Positions 8,670 to 18,052 of a stretch of DNA of 64,000 bases are shown here, in pieces. Numbering within the stretch: position 1 is the stretch's first letter; every line of letters begins with the position of its first letter. The notes under the pieces were generated by a model. It was not told where the DNA came from. It saw nothing but the letters and a program-made list of their open reading frames with translations, and did not search any database. The position numbers and the translations under genes were made by a program. Source of the stretch: ENR-C20 sp942493145 (GTDB lineage: Bacteria; Bacillota; Clostridia; Acetivibrionales; DTU013). The stretch covers positions 1,302,001 through 1,366,000 of the forward strand of contig OW818679.1 of assembly GCA_942493145.1 (NCBI GenBank), read 5' to 3'.

Positions 8670-8735
8670 AAAAAAAGGACACCTTTCCGGTCCTGGAAGT
8701 GTTATAATAGCTTCCTGCCGGAGAAGTGTCCTTTA
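8670..8735 (-). terminator. Intrinsic terminator of the GT28 gene (minus strand)
   Basis: On the minus strand AAAGGACAC pairs with GTGTCCTTT, with an inner CCGG/CCGG and GGAAG/CTTCC helix, and ends in eight Ts. It lies about 110 bases after the glycosyltransferase stop, beyond the inserted MITE-like element. A separate small hairpin, CTTCCCA/TGGGAAG, sits at 8618-8640. Confidence 0.8.
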
Positions 8736-8742
8736 CAACATA

Positions 8743-8850
8743 CTAGTGTTTTGTAACACTTCATTATTGTTTTATTCGAAGTGTTACAAATACACTTCCT
8801 TGATGTTGTGGCCTGTACATATTAAAGTTTTAAGTGTTACAGCCCACTAG
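8743..8850 (-). mobile_element. MITE-like element, copy 1 (108 bases)
   Basis: The element is bounded by CTAGTG and CACTAG. Its ends form imperfect terminal inverted repeats: CTAGTGGGCTGTAACACTT on one side and CTAGTGTTTTGTAACACTT on the other. An internal hairpin, TGTAACACTTC with GAAGTGTTACA, is also present. Near-identical sequence recurs in the opposite orientation at 25829-25934. It encodes no protein. Its right-hand CTAG supplies the TAG stop codon of the adjoining minus-strand glycosyltransferase gene. Confidence 0.75.
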
Positions 8851-9956
8851 TTATTAAGTATAAATTCAACGATGTTTTTTGCGATGTCGGGGTCGCGGTA
8901 TTCACGCTGTGAACGCTTTATGCCATTGAGCTTTTCTGCGTTATTGTCCAGAAGCCCTTGTACCGTAATCTTTAGTTTCTTAATACCGTCGCATACCACT
9001 CCAAGCTTGTATTTTTCAACATAGCCCGGGTTGCCTTCCTCCTGACCGGGGAGGGCGCCTGTAATAACAAGGGGTGCATTACACATGACAGCTTCCATTA
9101 ATGTATTCGGACTTGCACGGGTGAAGAGTATGTCAGAATCCAGCATTATGTTCTGGATATCATTCACAAACCCGAGTATTTCAACCTTATCCTTGTATTT
9201 TTCGGGAAGTGTGTATTCAATTTGCTTTTTCAGCATCTTGTTTCGTCCACATATAACCCTGATCCTGCAGTTGAAATTCTTTGCCAGTATTCTTACTATC
9301 CTGCCCATATTGCCTGAGCCTTCACCGCCGCTCATCACAGTAAATTTAGCAGGCCTTGACATATCGTAATCAGCAGCGTTGGCATTTTCAGTTGCCATAT
9401 GAGCTTTAAACCTTTCCCTGACAGGGAAGCCGAACACGCGGGTCTTTTCTTCCGGTACACCCATACGCACGACTGCTTCCTTTGCTTCCTGGGTGGGGCA
9501 TATGGTGTATTCAGCCCTTGCATCCGCCCATAATGGGGAAATGGTTACCGGGTCGGCGACAATTGCATATATTGGGATTTTTTTATGGTAATCTTCAAGG
9601 ACATTCAGGACCGAGCCTAGATAATTGGGATGTGTACAAATAATGGCATCCGGATTGACGGTGTTCAACAACCTGATAAATCTGGAACGGATGGAGGTTT
9701 CAGTTATTTCTATGATGAGTGAGGGCTTTTTGAAGGATATCTCCCAGATCATCTTCCAAAGATCCTTTGACGCCCTTGTTATGGTGCCGTAAAGTTTGCC
9801 GATTTTTAGACCTATGCTGCCGCTCAATGAAAATCCATCTATGATATGTACCTTTACCTGACTGTAGTTTGAGAATTGCTCAGTTAACGAGGTGGTTATG
9901 CTTTTATGCCCATGTCCTGTGAAGTCTGAAGAAATGATTATGATATTGTTGTGCAT
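8847..9956 (-). CDS. GT28 family glycolipid glycosyltransferase (MGDG synthase / UgtP-like)
   Basis: A 369-residue protein with the two-lobed GT-B layout. The N-terminal part matches the MGDG-synthase domain (SSDFTGHGHKSITTSLTEQF, then CTHPNYLGSV). The C-terminal lobe has VMSGGEGSGNMGRIV and the donor-binding TRASPNTLMEAVMCNAPLVI. Family members add glucose or galactose from a UDP-sugar to diacylglycerol at the inner face of the membrane. ATG 9956 follows ATGGAGGA. It lies downstream of fapA on the same strand with a 31-base gap, so they may be co-transcribed. The last codon is the TAG inside a MITE-like element. Confidence 0.85.
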   Translation of the reverse strand: MHNNIIIISSDFTGHGHKSITTSLTEQFSNYSQVKVHIIDGFSLSGSIGLKIGKLYGTITRASKDLWKMIWEISFKKPSLIIEITETSIRSRFIRLLNTVNPDAIICTHPNYLGSVLNVLEDYHKKIPIYAIVADPVTISPLWADARAEYTICPTQEAKEAVVRMGVPEEKTRVFGFPVRERFKAHMATENANAADYDMSRPAKFTVMSGGEGSGNMGRIVRILAKNFNCRIRVICGRNKMLKKQIEYTLPEKYKDKVEILGFVNDIQNIMLDSDILFTRASPNTLMEAVMCNAPLVITGALPGQEEGNPGYVEKYKLGVVCDGIKKLKITVQGLLDNNAEKLNGIKRSQREYRDPDIAKNIVEFILNN

Positions 9957-9987
9957 TTTTCCTCCATATTGTTAAACTTATTATTTG

Positions 9988-11574
9988 TCAGAGCTGCTTT
10001 ACCTCTCCGTCCTGGCAGTAGTACGTTGAGGCCAATAATAATGAAGTTGCTTCTATTGTGTGACTACCCAATATAAGAGTGCTTTTCGGATAGATCTTCA
10101 TTGAAGAAATCTCTCCATCCCCATGGGCTTTCAAGTATTCAGAGATATTCTTCCTCTCATCTTCAAGCTGCTTTATATCTTCCTTTATTGTATACAGCCT
10201 TTCAACGGCGTTATTATATTCCTTTTTACGGTATTGGTCAAGCGTGTCGGCGCTGCCTGCAGAGGCAACCAGTACCTTCATTTTTTGTTGTTCGTTCTTA
10301 AGTTCGCTAATTCTGTGGAATATGCCGTTAAGTGACTCGATTGTTGCTGCACGGTTAAAACAGGTCACTTCGACAGTAGTCTTCCTTTCGGCCTCGGAGC
10401 CGATTATCGGCGAGTGGATTTTGATCTCTGCCCTGACATGACCGCCGATGATCCGGCCGTTGGAAGAATCCATGATAACCTCTTTTGCATTTATTGTGCT
10501 GTTCATGCAGTAATATCCGATGTGAGCAATACCGCCACATTTTATATCAGCATTATCGGCGAATTTTATGTATACGTTTTTTGCAGCACTTATTTCCACC
10601 CTGCCTTTTGGCAGGATACCTCCCTTGATATAGATGCTGCCTGCCGAACTGATTATGCTTTTGACACTTCCAAGCCCACTGGCGCTGTTTATTTCGACAT
10701 CTTTGACTGCTTCTACCGAGAATCCGTCATTAACTGTTCCTTTGATTGTGAGATATCCGTCAAATTTGATATTGCCGGTGTTGAAATTGACGTCGCCGGG
10801 AATTTCCAGATGATTAGATACGCTGAGTTTTCCGCTGGTATAGCTTACAGCACCATTAATGGATGAATATAAGACGGTTTTGCCGGCTTCGGTCACCTCT
10901 CTTACAGAATTCTTGTCATAGTTGAGCTGTATGGTTTTTCCTTTGACAGGGTTGATGACTGTACCCTGCACTGTCTGCCCGGGTGTTCCTTCGATAACGT
11001 CAAGCCTTTCACCCAGCCAATCTCCGGCGCGTACACGGTTGATAAGCTTCAGTTCATAGAAATCCACTTTTCCATCATCACGTACCTCCGGATGCGTCTC
11101 CTGCATTTCATACATTCGTACTACTGAATCGGTACCATCAACAGGTTTGGTGCCTTCCGCAATGATGTAGGCTTTACCTGGTGAGATCTCTCCTGTAAGG
11201 ACATCTTTTTTTATTCCATGGATGATTCCTTTTTGGGATAATTGTGAGTATAATTCCCGTAAAACCGTTTCCCGGTTATCTAATGCAAGTGATTCAGGGG
11301 GAAGGTTGAAAACAGCTGATGCTGTTAATCCATCTTCGGATATGCTGATTGAAATTCTTTCCTTGAGTTCTCCGAACTTTTCCGGTTCTCTTGGTGCATT
11401 GTTTATTGAATTCCTCAAAACGGTGACACTTTGAACGCCGATTTCCGGGTGTGCTGCCAGTATTGCCGGCAGCTGGTCCTGCGGCATGCCCCTTTTAAAG
11501 CTTTCGACGTAAACATCATCGCCCGTTGAGAAGAGCCGAATATATTCATTTGAGAAGAGATCTCTTCCTGCCAT
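9988..11574 (-). CDS. FapA family (DUF342) beta-helix polymer-like protein
   Basis: A 528-residue protein. The N-terminal half (to about residue 150) is the FapA-N domain, followed by the conserved RAGDWLGERLDVIEGTPG region. The second half (about 260-430) is a long run of short beta repeats such as GDVNFNTGNIKFDGYLTIKG and GGHVRAEIKIHSPIIGSEAE, typical of the FapA parallel beta-helix, and ends in a coiled coil (about 435-500). FapA homologues were linked to flagellar assembly and polar localisation; no flagellar gene is near, so the role here is open. ATG 11574 has TTGGAGGA upstream. Confidence 0.85.
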   Translation of the reverse strand: MAGRDLFSNEYIRLFSTGDDVYVESFKRGMPQDQLPAILAAHPEIGVQSVTVLRNSINNAPREPEKFGELKERISISISEDGLTASAVFNLPPESLALDNRETVLRELYSQLSQKGIIHGIKKDVLTGEISPGKAYIIAEGTKPVDGTDSVVRMYEMQETHPEVRDDGKVDFYELKLINRVRAGDWLGERLDVIEGTPGQTVQGTVINPVKGKTIQLNYDKNSVREVTEAGKTVLYSSINGAVSYTSGKLSVSNHLEIPGDVNFNTGNIKFDGYLTIKGTVNDGFSVEAVKDVEINSASGLGSVKSIISSAGSIYIKGGILPKGRVEISAAKNVYIKFADNADIKCGGIAHIGYYCMNSTINAKEVIMDSSNGRIIGGHVRAEIKIHSPIIGSEAERKTTVEVTCFNRAATIESLNGIFHRISELKNEQQKMKVLVASAGSADTLDQYRKKEYNNAVERLYTIKEDIKQLEDERKNISEYLKAHGDGEISSMKIYPKSTLILGSHTIEATSLLLASTYYCQDGEVKQL

Positions 11575-11605
11575 TGGTATATCCTCCAACAGTCTACGTA
11601 ATGTT

Positions 11606-11640
11606 ACCTTATAAATACAATATCGGATTTATAAGGTCAA
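11606..11640 (-). promoter_or_regulatory. fapA promoter overlapped by an 11-base-arm palindrome
   Basis: On the minus strand TTGACC (11640-11635) and TATTTA (11617-11612) are 17 bases apart. A perfect inverted repeat, ACCTTATAAAT at 11606-11616 and ATTTATAAGGT at 11627-11637, covers both boxes. This looks like an operator, though it could also act as a leader hairpin. Confidence 0.55.
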
Positions 11641-11794
11641 AGCAATATCATATTTACAAGACAGGCAAATATATTATATTATGCATGATTTAACAAACAG
11701 CCAATAGGCAATATGGTTTATTAGCCCTGAGTCTATTTTGAGGACTTTTTCAATAAACTATACGATTACTGTTGCGGGAATAAAGGTGTAGAAA

Positions 11795-13003
11795 ATGATT
11801 GATAAAGTAAAGACAAGTTTTATCCTGTTGATTCTGATAGTACTGGCCAATAATATTTTTTTCTGCAAATCCTTTGCTGATGATATAGCTGAGGGTGAAC
11901 CGGTTGTATATACCTTTGCAAAAGAGGCTGTAACTGATACCATGCCATCGGTTTCAGCTGCGTCGGCAATAGTCATGGATATGCAGAGTGGAAGGGTTCT
12001 GTGTGGTAAAAACATACATGTTAAAAGGTCCATGGCCAGCACAACAAAAATAATGACCGCCATTCTTGCCATTGAAAAGGGTGACCTGGATGATATGGTG
12101 ACAGTAAGCAGGAGGGCGGCAGCCATAGGAGGTTCTGATATAGGGTTACAGCAGGGCAAGGAGTATTCATTAAAGACACTGCTGTATGGTATGCTGCTGA
12201 ACTCGGGAAATGATGCGGCAATTGCAGTGGCCGAACACATAGGAGGAAGTTTGGAGGGTTTCTCTCAGATGATGAACAAAAAGGCAGAGGAACTCGGGGC
12301 TGCGGATACATCCTTTGTCAATCCGCACGGGCTGGATTCAGCAGCACATTATTCGACTGCCTATGATATGGCTATAATCACCAAATATGCCCTTGCAAAC
12401 AAAGTTTTTTCAAGGATAGTTTCAACCAGGTCGATGTATATCGCCGGCTTCGGATTGTATAACACAAATGAAATGCTTTCTATGTATATGGGTGCAGATG
12501 GTGTAAAAACCGGATATACGGGAAAAGCAGGAAGATGCCTGATTACTTCGGCAACAAGGGATGGCATGAGGCTTATTTCAGTAGTAATGGGCTGCCCCAC
12601 AAGGTTTATAAGGGCGGAAAGTACGAAGAAGCTGCTTGATTTTGGCTTTAAGAACTATAAAATGTACACGCTTATGGAGCCTGGGACGATTATGGGGAAT
12701 CCGCCGGTAAGCAAAGGCAAAAGGAAGTCTGTAACAGTACGTACAGTGGATAGTGTTAAACTGCCATTGACAGTAGAAGAATATGAAAACATGGAGATTA
12801 GGAAGTGGCTGCCTGTAAAGGTTTATGCGCCAATTTATGCAGCAAGCGACTGTGGCTATATACAGTATGTCATTGGAGGCGACGTTATCGCACAGCTGTC
12901 TCTCAAGGTATGGGAGGATGCGCCGAAAAAGGACATGACGGATTATCTGCTTGAAATAATCAAGTCCTGGGGAATGCTATTGCGTGGTTCAGTGCTTGAT
13001 TGA
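11795..13003 (+). CDS. Serine-type D-alanyl-D-alanine carboxypeptidase (DacF / PBP5-like)
   Basis: A 402-residue exported protein. A signal peptide covers about residues 1-28. The penicillin-binding motifs are all present: S82-T-T-K85, S137-G-N139 and K238-T-G240. A beta-rich PBP5 C-terminal domain follows from about 300, and a final hydrophobic/amphipathic helix serves as a membrane anchor. It removes the terminal D-Ala from peptidoglycan pentapeptides outside the membrane. Among clostridial paralogues it resembles DacF, which acts in spore cortex synthesis, but this context does not prove that. The radical SAM gene starts six bases after its stop. Confidence 0.9.
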   Translation: MIDKVKTSFILLILIVLANNIFFCKSFADDIAEGEPVVYTFAKEAVTDTMPSVSAASAIVMDMQSGRVLCGKNIHVKRSMASTTKIMTAILAIEKGDLDDMVTVSRRAAAIGGSDIGLQQGKEYSLKTLLYGMLLNSGNDAAIAVAEHIGGSLEGFSQMMNKKAEELGAADTSFVNPHGLDSAAHYSTAYDMAIITKYALANKVFSRIVSTRSMYIAGFGLYNTNEMLSMYMGADGVKTGYTGKAGRCLITSATRDGMRLISVVMGCPTRFIRAESTKKLLDFGFKNYKMYTLMEPGTIMGNPPVSKGKRKSVTVRTVDSVKLPLTVEEYENMEIRKWLPVKVYAPIYAASDCGYIQYVIGGDVIAQLSLKVWEDAPKKDMTDYLLEIIKSWGMLLRGSVLD

Positions 13004-13009
13004 GGCGAC

Positions 13010-14818
13010 GTGATTATATATAATAGCCTCATGAAAACAGTAATTGCAGCGCTAAACTCAAAATACATTCATTCCGCTCTTGCACCCTGGTGCCTCAAAA
13101 GCTATTGTGGGGATGACTGTGGAGAAATCAGGATCAGGGAATTCACTATAAACGAAAGCCTGGAGTCCATCCTGGCCACTGTTTACCATGAAAAGGCTCA
13201 GGTAGTGGCTTTTTCGTGCCATATCTGGGATATAGGGCAAACCCTCAGGCTATGCTCCGACCTGAAAATGATCAGTCCGGAAACGGTTATTGTGCTTGGA
13301 GGCCCCGAGGTATCTTTTGATGCTCCATCAATAATGGAAGAAAATACTGCTGTGGATTTTGTGATATGTGGTGAAGGGGAGCGACCTTTCAAGCAGCTGC
13401 TTAAAACGATTTTGAAGGGTATGCCGACGGAGGGCTCGGGCTGTTTGGAGAATATAGCCGGTCTTGAGTATATTAACGGCATTGTCTTCAGGAAGAATGG
13501 CTGTGTTATCAGCAATGAATCCTGTGTGCCGCCTGAAAACCTTGACATGCTTCCATCACCATATTCAGCCGATATGCTGGAGTCATTGGGGAACAGGATA
13601 CTATACTATGAATCGTCCAGAGGCTGTCCATTTTCCTGCAGTTATTGCCTTTCCTCGACTACAAAGGGCGTGCGGTATCTTTCTCTGGACAGGGTAAAAG
13701 CTGATATTGACATGTTCCATAATTATGGCGTCAAACAGGTCAAATTCGTCGACAGGACCTTCAACTGCAACAAAAAAAGGGCAATGGCGGTATTCAGACA
13801 TATAATCGACAGCTTTGGGGAGGGTATCAATTTTCATTTTGAGGTGGCTGCTGATTTGTTCGACGATGAGATGATAGAGTTGCTGTCCAGGGCAAATCCA
13901 GGACTTATCCAGCTGGAGATAGGCATACAGAGTTTTAATGAGAAGACTCTGGAAGCGGTGGACAGGAAAACGGATTCCATGTTATTGTACAAAAATGTCT
14001 CCAGGCTTTTAAAAGCCGGCAACATTCATATACATCTCGATCTGATCGCCGGTCTGCCTTATGAGGATTTTCAGTCTTTCGGACAATCCTTCGACAGGGT
14101 GTATTCTCTTTGTCCACACCAGCTGCAGCTTGGCTTTCTGAAGCTTCTCAAGGGATCCAGGATAAGGCGCGAAGCCGATAAACACGGATATCTGTTCAGG
14201 GACTACCCGCCATATGAAGTCCTGCGAAATCATTATCTGGCTTATGATGAAATGACGGTTTTAAAGGGTATTGAGGATCTTGTAGATAAATACCATAACT
14301 CAGGCAGGTTTGTAAGAACGCTTGAATATGTAACGGATATGATGGCCCCATTTGACTTTTATCTTGGCTTATACCGTTACTGTAGTGAAAACCGGATAAT
14401 GGAAGCACCTGTCCCGGCCAGGGAACTCTATGGAATACTTTACAAGTATATTAAAACCTTAATCAATGAATCTGAAGATATAAAAGACCTTTTGAAACTG
14501 GATTTTCTTGCGTCTGATATTTCAGGCCACCTCCCTGAGTCCCTTAAAAGTGACCTCCCTGGTGATTTCAAGAAAAGCTGCCATGAATTCCTTCATGATA
14601 TCAGCAACATCACGGAATATCTCCCCCGGTTTGAAGGGATACCTGCATCACAGATTTTGAAGAAAATTCATATCGAGCCGTTTTCACCTTATTTTTATTC
14701 TATGGCGGATGGGTTGGAATCAACCTGTGAAGGACCTCTTTATTTCTTATTTAATTATGATATAAGGGATAGGGTAACAGGACTTTACAACTATACATTT
14801 CTAAAAAAGTTTCCATAA
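13010..14818 (+). CDS. B12-binding radical SAM protein, DUF4080 type
   Basis: A 602-residue cytosolic enzyme. Residues about 10-135 form a cobalamin-binding domain (KTVIAALNSKYIHSALAPW, IVLGGPEVSF). The radical SAM motif is CPFSCSYC near residue 205, which binds the 4Fe-4S cluster, followed by a TIM barrel and a DUF4080-type C-terminal region. This family is common in Clostridia and its substrate is unknown. GTG 13010 with GAGGCG just upstream is given as the start; the ATG at 13031 matches the usual family N-terminus but lacks a ribosome site. It is probably coupled to the carboxypeptidase gene. Confidence 0.87.
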   Translation: MIIYNSLMKTVIAALNSKYIHSALAPWCLKSYCGDDCGEIRIREFTINESLESILATVYHEKAQVVAFSCHIWDIGQTLRLCSDLKMISPETVIVLGGPEVSFDAPSIMEENTAVDFVICGEGERPFKQLLKTILKGMPTEGSGCLENIAGLEYINGIVFRKNGCVISNESCVPPENLDMLPSPYSADMLESLGNRILYYESSRGCPFSCSYCLSSTTKGVRYLSLDRVKADIDMFHNYGVKQVKFVDRTFNCNKKRAMAVFRHIIDSFGEGINFHFEVAADLFDDEMIELLSRANPGLIQLEIGIQSFNEKTLEAVDRKTDSMLLYKNVSRLLKAGNIHIHLDLIAGLPYEDFQSFGQSFDRVYSLCPHQLQLGFLKLLKGSRIRREADKHGYLFRDYPPYEVLRNHYLAYDEMTVLKGIEDLVDKYHNSGRFVRTLEYVTDMMAPFDFYLGLYRYCSENRIMEAPVPARELYGILYKYIKTLINESEDIKDLLKLDFLASDISGHLPESLKSDLPGDFKKSCHEFLHDISNITEYLPRFEGIPASQILKKIHIEPFSPYFYSMADGLESTCEGPLYFLFNYDIRDRVTGLYNYTFLKKFP

Positions 14819-14841
14819 ATTAACAAAATTTTCCCAATCTA

Positions 14842-14870
14842 TTTACAAAATATTGAAAATAAAGTAAAAT
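14842..14870 (+). promoter_or_regulatory. Promoter of the Tad-like gene trio
   Basis: TTTACA at 14842-14847 and TAAAAT at 14865-14870 are 17 bases apart and lie 34 bases before the first gene of the group. Confidence 0.55.
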
Positions 14871-14903
14871 TATACACATATAGATTGTGTGGTGTTTTGC
14901 TTT

Positions 14904-15620
14904 ATGAAAATCAGCCCAATATTTAAAAAACAAACTTTAATTGAAAAGAAAAGAAATTTAAATGAAAAGCAAAAAAATTCTGTTGTCAAAATCTGCGAAA
15001 CAGGGAGCTTCACCGTTGAAGCTGCTATTGTCGTGCCAATAGTCATAATAAGCATTATGGCAACAGCATACCTGGGAATGATCCTGTATCAGCGATCCCT
15101 GATGCAATCGGTCGCAGATTGCGGGGCAAGTGCCGGTGCAGCCAGTTGGAAAAGCTTGTCCATTGATATGGCAACCGGCAGAGTTGACAACTCAGAGGGT
15201 GATGATAATTCACTTTATTGGAGGCTGTCAGATTCGGACAAACAGGTGAAACTGGACAGGATAGCAAGATATACCGATAGCGTTCTAAAAAACCGTGAAA
15301 TACTTAAACCGTTGAGTGGAAGAGTCAGCGCGCAAATCTTGGAAAGTGCTCTTTCAACCAGGCTGGAAGTTACTGTGGAAAGGGTATATGGAATTCCGGC
15401 AGGCAGGATAATGGGTATTTTTGGGCTGGAGGATGCCCTTTGCATCAAAGTGACATCCTGCTCGGGAATCGATGACCCGTCTGAAATTATAAGGAATATT
15501 GGTTTTATTGGCGATATTCAGTCTGAGCTTGAAGCAGAATACCCTGAATTAGGGGAAGTGACAGAAAAAATCAGGGGAATATTTTCTTCCGTAAAGGAAA
15601 GGATGGAGGACTTCTTTTGA
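14904..15620 (+). CDS. TadE-like pseudopilin, first copy
   Basis: A 238-residue protein with a basic N-terminal leader of about 32 residues, then the prepilin-type junction TGSFTVEAAIVVPIVI and one membrane helix, the pattern of TadE/TadF pseudopilins processed by a prepilin peptidase after the glycine. The exported remainder is soluble. The start is placed at ATG 14904, with only a weak GTGGTG site before it; GTG at 14889 is a possible alternative. It overlaps the next gene by four bases. No Tad ATPase, platform protein, secretin or peptidase gene is nearby. Confidence 0.7.
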   Translation: MKISPIFKKQTLIEKKRNLNEKQKNSVVKICETGSFTVEAAIVVPIVIISIMATAYLGMILYQRSLMQSVADCGASAGAASWKSLSIDMATGRVDNSEGDDNSLYWRLSDSDKQVKLDRIARYTDSVLKNREILKPLSGRVSAQILESALSTRLEVTVERVYGIPAGRIMGIFGLEDALCIKVTSCSGIDDPSEIIRNIGFIGDIQSELEAEYPELGEVTEKIRGIFSSVKERMEDFF

Positions 15621-18052
15621 AATCGAAGGGTAAACTTGGACAGATATCCATATTCCTTTGCATCGTTATTATGTCGGTTTTCATACTTGCCGGAGTACTG
15701 GTTGAGGCTTCGCGTATGCATTCAGGGGAAGCTGTTGCCAAAATGGCGGTGGAATGTGCTGCTAAGTCTGTGTTATCAGAATATGGGACGAAACTGGAAG
15801 ATGAATACGGCATTCTTGCCTGCTACAGCCATGCAACAAGCGAAAACGGTCTGGTTGATGAGGTTAAGGATTATGTTGAAAGAAACCTTATGATCGGAAA
15901 CAACACTATAGACAATGATAGGCTAAAGCTTTATGACTTTAAGGTTGAAGAGCTGAATGTGTCTTTGGCTGATAATTTATCGGAGGACGGAATTTTTATG
16001 CAACAGATACTGGAATTCATGAAATATCGTGCGCCCAAAGAGCTTATTCAGGGATTTCTCGATAAGGTTGATGCATTCAAAGAAATCGGGAAGATGGCGG
16101 AAGCTTACAAGCAGAAGCTTGCTATTGACAAGATACTGGCATTTCTGGATAAAGCGCAGCAAAGGTTTAAGAAGCAGATTGACGGCAGTGGCAACGATGA
16201 TTCGGCAGGCATTTGTGTTAACGGGTTCAACATCAACGGGAGTTGGGCGGACAAATTGAATAGCTACAGTTCACTTTGTTCAAGGATTTCTTCTGCCAGA
16301 GCTTCCTTGGAAAACGCCATGAAAGAGCTGGCGGCACTGCCGGCAGAAACCGGCGACACAGACGGCGGAACCGGCGGAACCAGCAGCACCGGCAGCACCG
16401 GCGGAACCAGCAGCACCGGCGACACCACCGATAGTACAACCGGCAGCAATAATGTCTCCGGGAGCGCAAATGGCGCCAACGTTAGCACAACCACATCGGA
16501 TCCGTTTGCGCAGGAGAGGATTCAGTATCTCACGACAATAATGTCACTGCAAGCTGAAATTGACTTCACAACCGCAGAGGCGGGGGATATATGGAGTACA
16601 CTGCGGTATTCCATGACTGAGAACTTTATTGAGCCTAACATCCAGGCACAAAAAGAACTCCAGAGTATCCTTGATACGGGCAAAAGTGCACGTGATGCAT
16701 TCGGAGGGCTTATGGATTTTATAGATAAGAATTTTAAAGAATCAGGGAGCTTTTCTGATGAATTTGTTACCAGTGTGAAGGAAGAGCTTGAAAGATTCGA
16801 TGAATTTGTTGCTGGCGGTGAAAAGGCGTTATCATTTATGGAAGATATTAATGATAACATAACAACCCTGAGTAATATGACAGAACGGCTGGATTCGATC
16901 AAAAGCCTTATGTATGGAAGCGAAGCATCTTCGGATGCATCGGGAGTGATTGTCAGTGCATCGGGTCAATTAATGGCACTTGTTAATGATTACGAAAGGC
17001 TTGCCTTTGATTATGAAAAACCCAAAAGGGAAGAAACGGCGGAAGACCCCAGGGTAACGGCAATTGCTGCTGCAAGGTCAATATTCCCTGTTCTGGGTGG
17101 GGATGATGTCAATTATTTAAATGAAGGGATAAGTTCGGAGGAGCTGCCTTCACATTCGAAAGGACAAAGCAGCGGTGCGAACAGCACGGTATCAACGGGT
17201 CTTTTTAATATAGACCTTTTTGGCGAAGAGAGTGTTCTCCAGGGTGATTCACTGGGCCTGGCCAGCAGCATTGGTGAGTCTGCATCGGATGATGTCTCTG
17301 CTATCAGAGATAATCTTTATATAAATGAATACATAATGGGGATGTTCAAAAATGCCGTTTCCGGTGACACATACTTTGACGGATTGAAGAAATCAGAAAG
17401 AGATACTTTTTATGATTGTGAAACCGAATATATACTTCATGGAAACGCTTCTCAGAATGTTAACAGGCAATTGACCACAGCCCAGCTGCTGATGCTCAGG
17501 TTTGCGATGGATACCCTCCATGTATATACCGATACCAGGAAGAAGGAATTGGCAACAGGCATAGCCGCGGCTTCTGCAGGCTGGTGGACGGGAGGGGCGG
17601 GGATCCCGATTGTCTCCAACCTGATAATGTGCGGCTGGGGTATGTGTGAAGCGGCACTCGACGTTTCAGAGCTGATGGACGGAGAGAAGATTCCGATATT
17701 CAAATCCAAAGGGGATTGGAAGTTGGATATTGGTATCTCTTCAGAGGGCGAGAAAAAAACAGACGATATGTTTTCCATGTCATACTATGACTATCTAAGG
17801 GTTTTTCTTCTCATTACCCCGGAGGATGATAAGCTGGACAGGATTGAAGACCTGATTCAGCTGAACATGGGTAAGGAAATGAGAGGCATGGCTATTGAAC
17901 GGTATAATACATGCATAAGGGTTGAAGCGGTGATATCCATGAACAGTCTGTTCCTGAACGGAAGTTTCATGCCTTCAGATATAAAAGACGGGGGCATGAC
18001 GGATGGATATGGCAGGAGAAGGATCAGGGTGTTGATTTATGAAGGCTATTAG
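15617..18052 (+). CDS. DUF5702 (TadG-like) large exported protein
   Basis: An 811-residue protein with an N-terminal helix in the TadG-like context KLGQISIFLCIVIMSVFILA, then a long extracytoplasmic part. Residues about 245-295 are a low-complexity Gly/Ser/Thr linker with near repeats of GGTSSTGSTG. The region after it is helical, and a hydrophobic stretch lies near residues 655-680. The start is TTG at 15617, decided by GGAGG seven bases upstream and overlapping the TGA of the previous gene. It is the central gene of three. Function beyond surface assembly is unknown. Confidence 0.7.
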   Translation: MKSKGKLGQISIFLCIVIMSVFILAGVLVEASRMHSGEAVAKMAVECAAKSVLSEYGTKLEDEYGILACYSHATSENGLVDEVKDYVERNLMIGNNTIDNDRLKLYDFKVEELNVSLADNLSEDGIFMQQILEFMKYRAPKELIQGFLDKVDAFKEIGKMAEAYKQKLAIDKILAFLDKAQQRFKKQIDGSGNDDSAGICVNGFNINGSWADKLNSYSSLCSRISSARASLENAMKELAALPAETGDTDGGTGGTSSTGSTGGTSSTGDTTDSTTGSNNVSGSANGANVSTTTSDPFAQERIQYLTTIMSLQAEIDFTTAEAGDIWSTLRYSMTENFIEPNIQAQKELQSILDTGKSARDAFGGLMDFIDKNFKESGSFSDEFVTSVKEELERFDEFVAGGEKALSFMEDINDNITTLSNMTERLDSIKSLMYGSEASSDASGVIVSASGQLMALVNDYERLAFDYEKPKREETAEDPRVTAIAAARSIFPVLGGDDVNYLNEGISSEELPSHSKGQSSGANSTVSTGLFNIDLFGEESVLQGDSLGLASSIGESASDDVSAIRDNLYINEYIMGMFKNAVSGDTYFDGLKKSERDTFYDCETEYILHGNASQNVNRQLTTAQLLMLRFAMDTLHVYTDTRKKELATGIAAASAGWWTGGAGIPIVSNLIMCGWGMCEAALDVSELMDGEKIPIFKSKGDWKLDIGISSEGEKKTDDMFSMSYYDYLRVFLLITPEDDKLDRIEDLIQLNMGKEMRGMAIERYNTCIRVEAVISMNSLFLNGSFMPSDIKDGGMTDGYGRRRIRVLIYEGY

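Noticed and set aside
8587..8850. 87-residue frame across the terminator and MITE-like element
   Set aside because: It is formed by inverted repeat sequence and has no start site.
16233..16494. Minus-strand frames with Arg/Cys or Val/Pro repeats opposite DUF5702
   Set aside because: They are the antisense reading of the Gly/Ser/Thr linker repeat and not genes.
16351..16500. Short GC-rich repeats considered as a CRISPR or DNA-level minisatellite array
   Set aside because: They are in frame, code for a protein linker and have no spacers; no CRISPR array is visible anywhere in the window.
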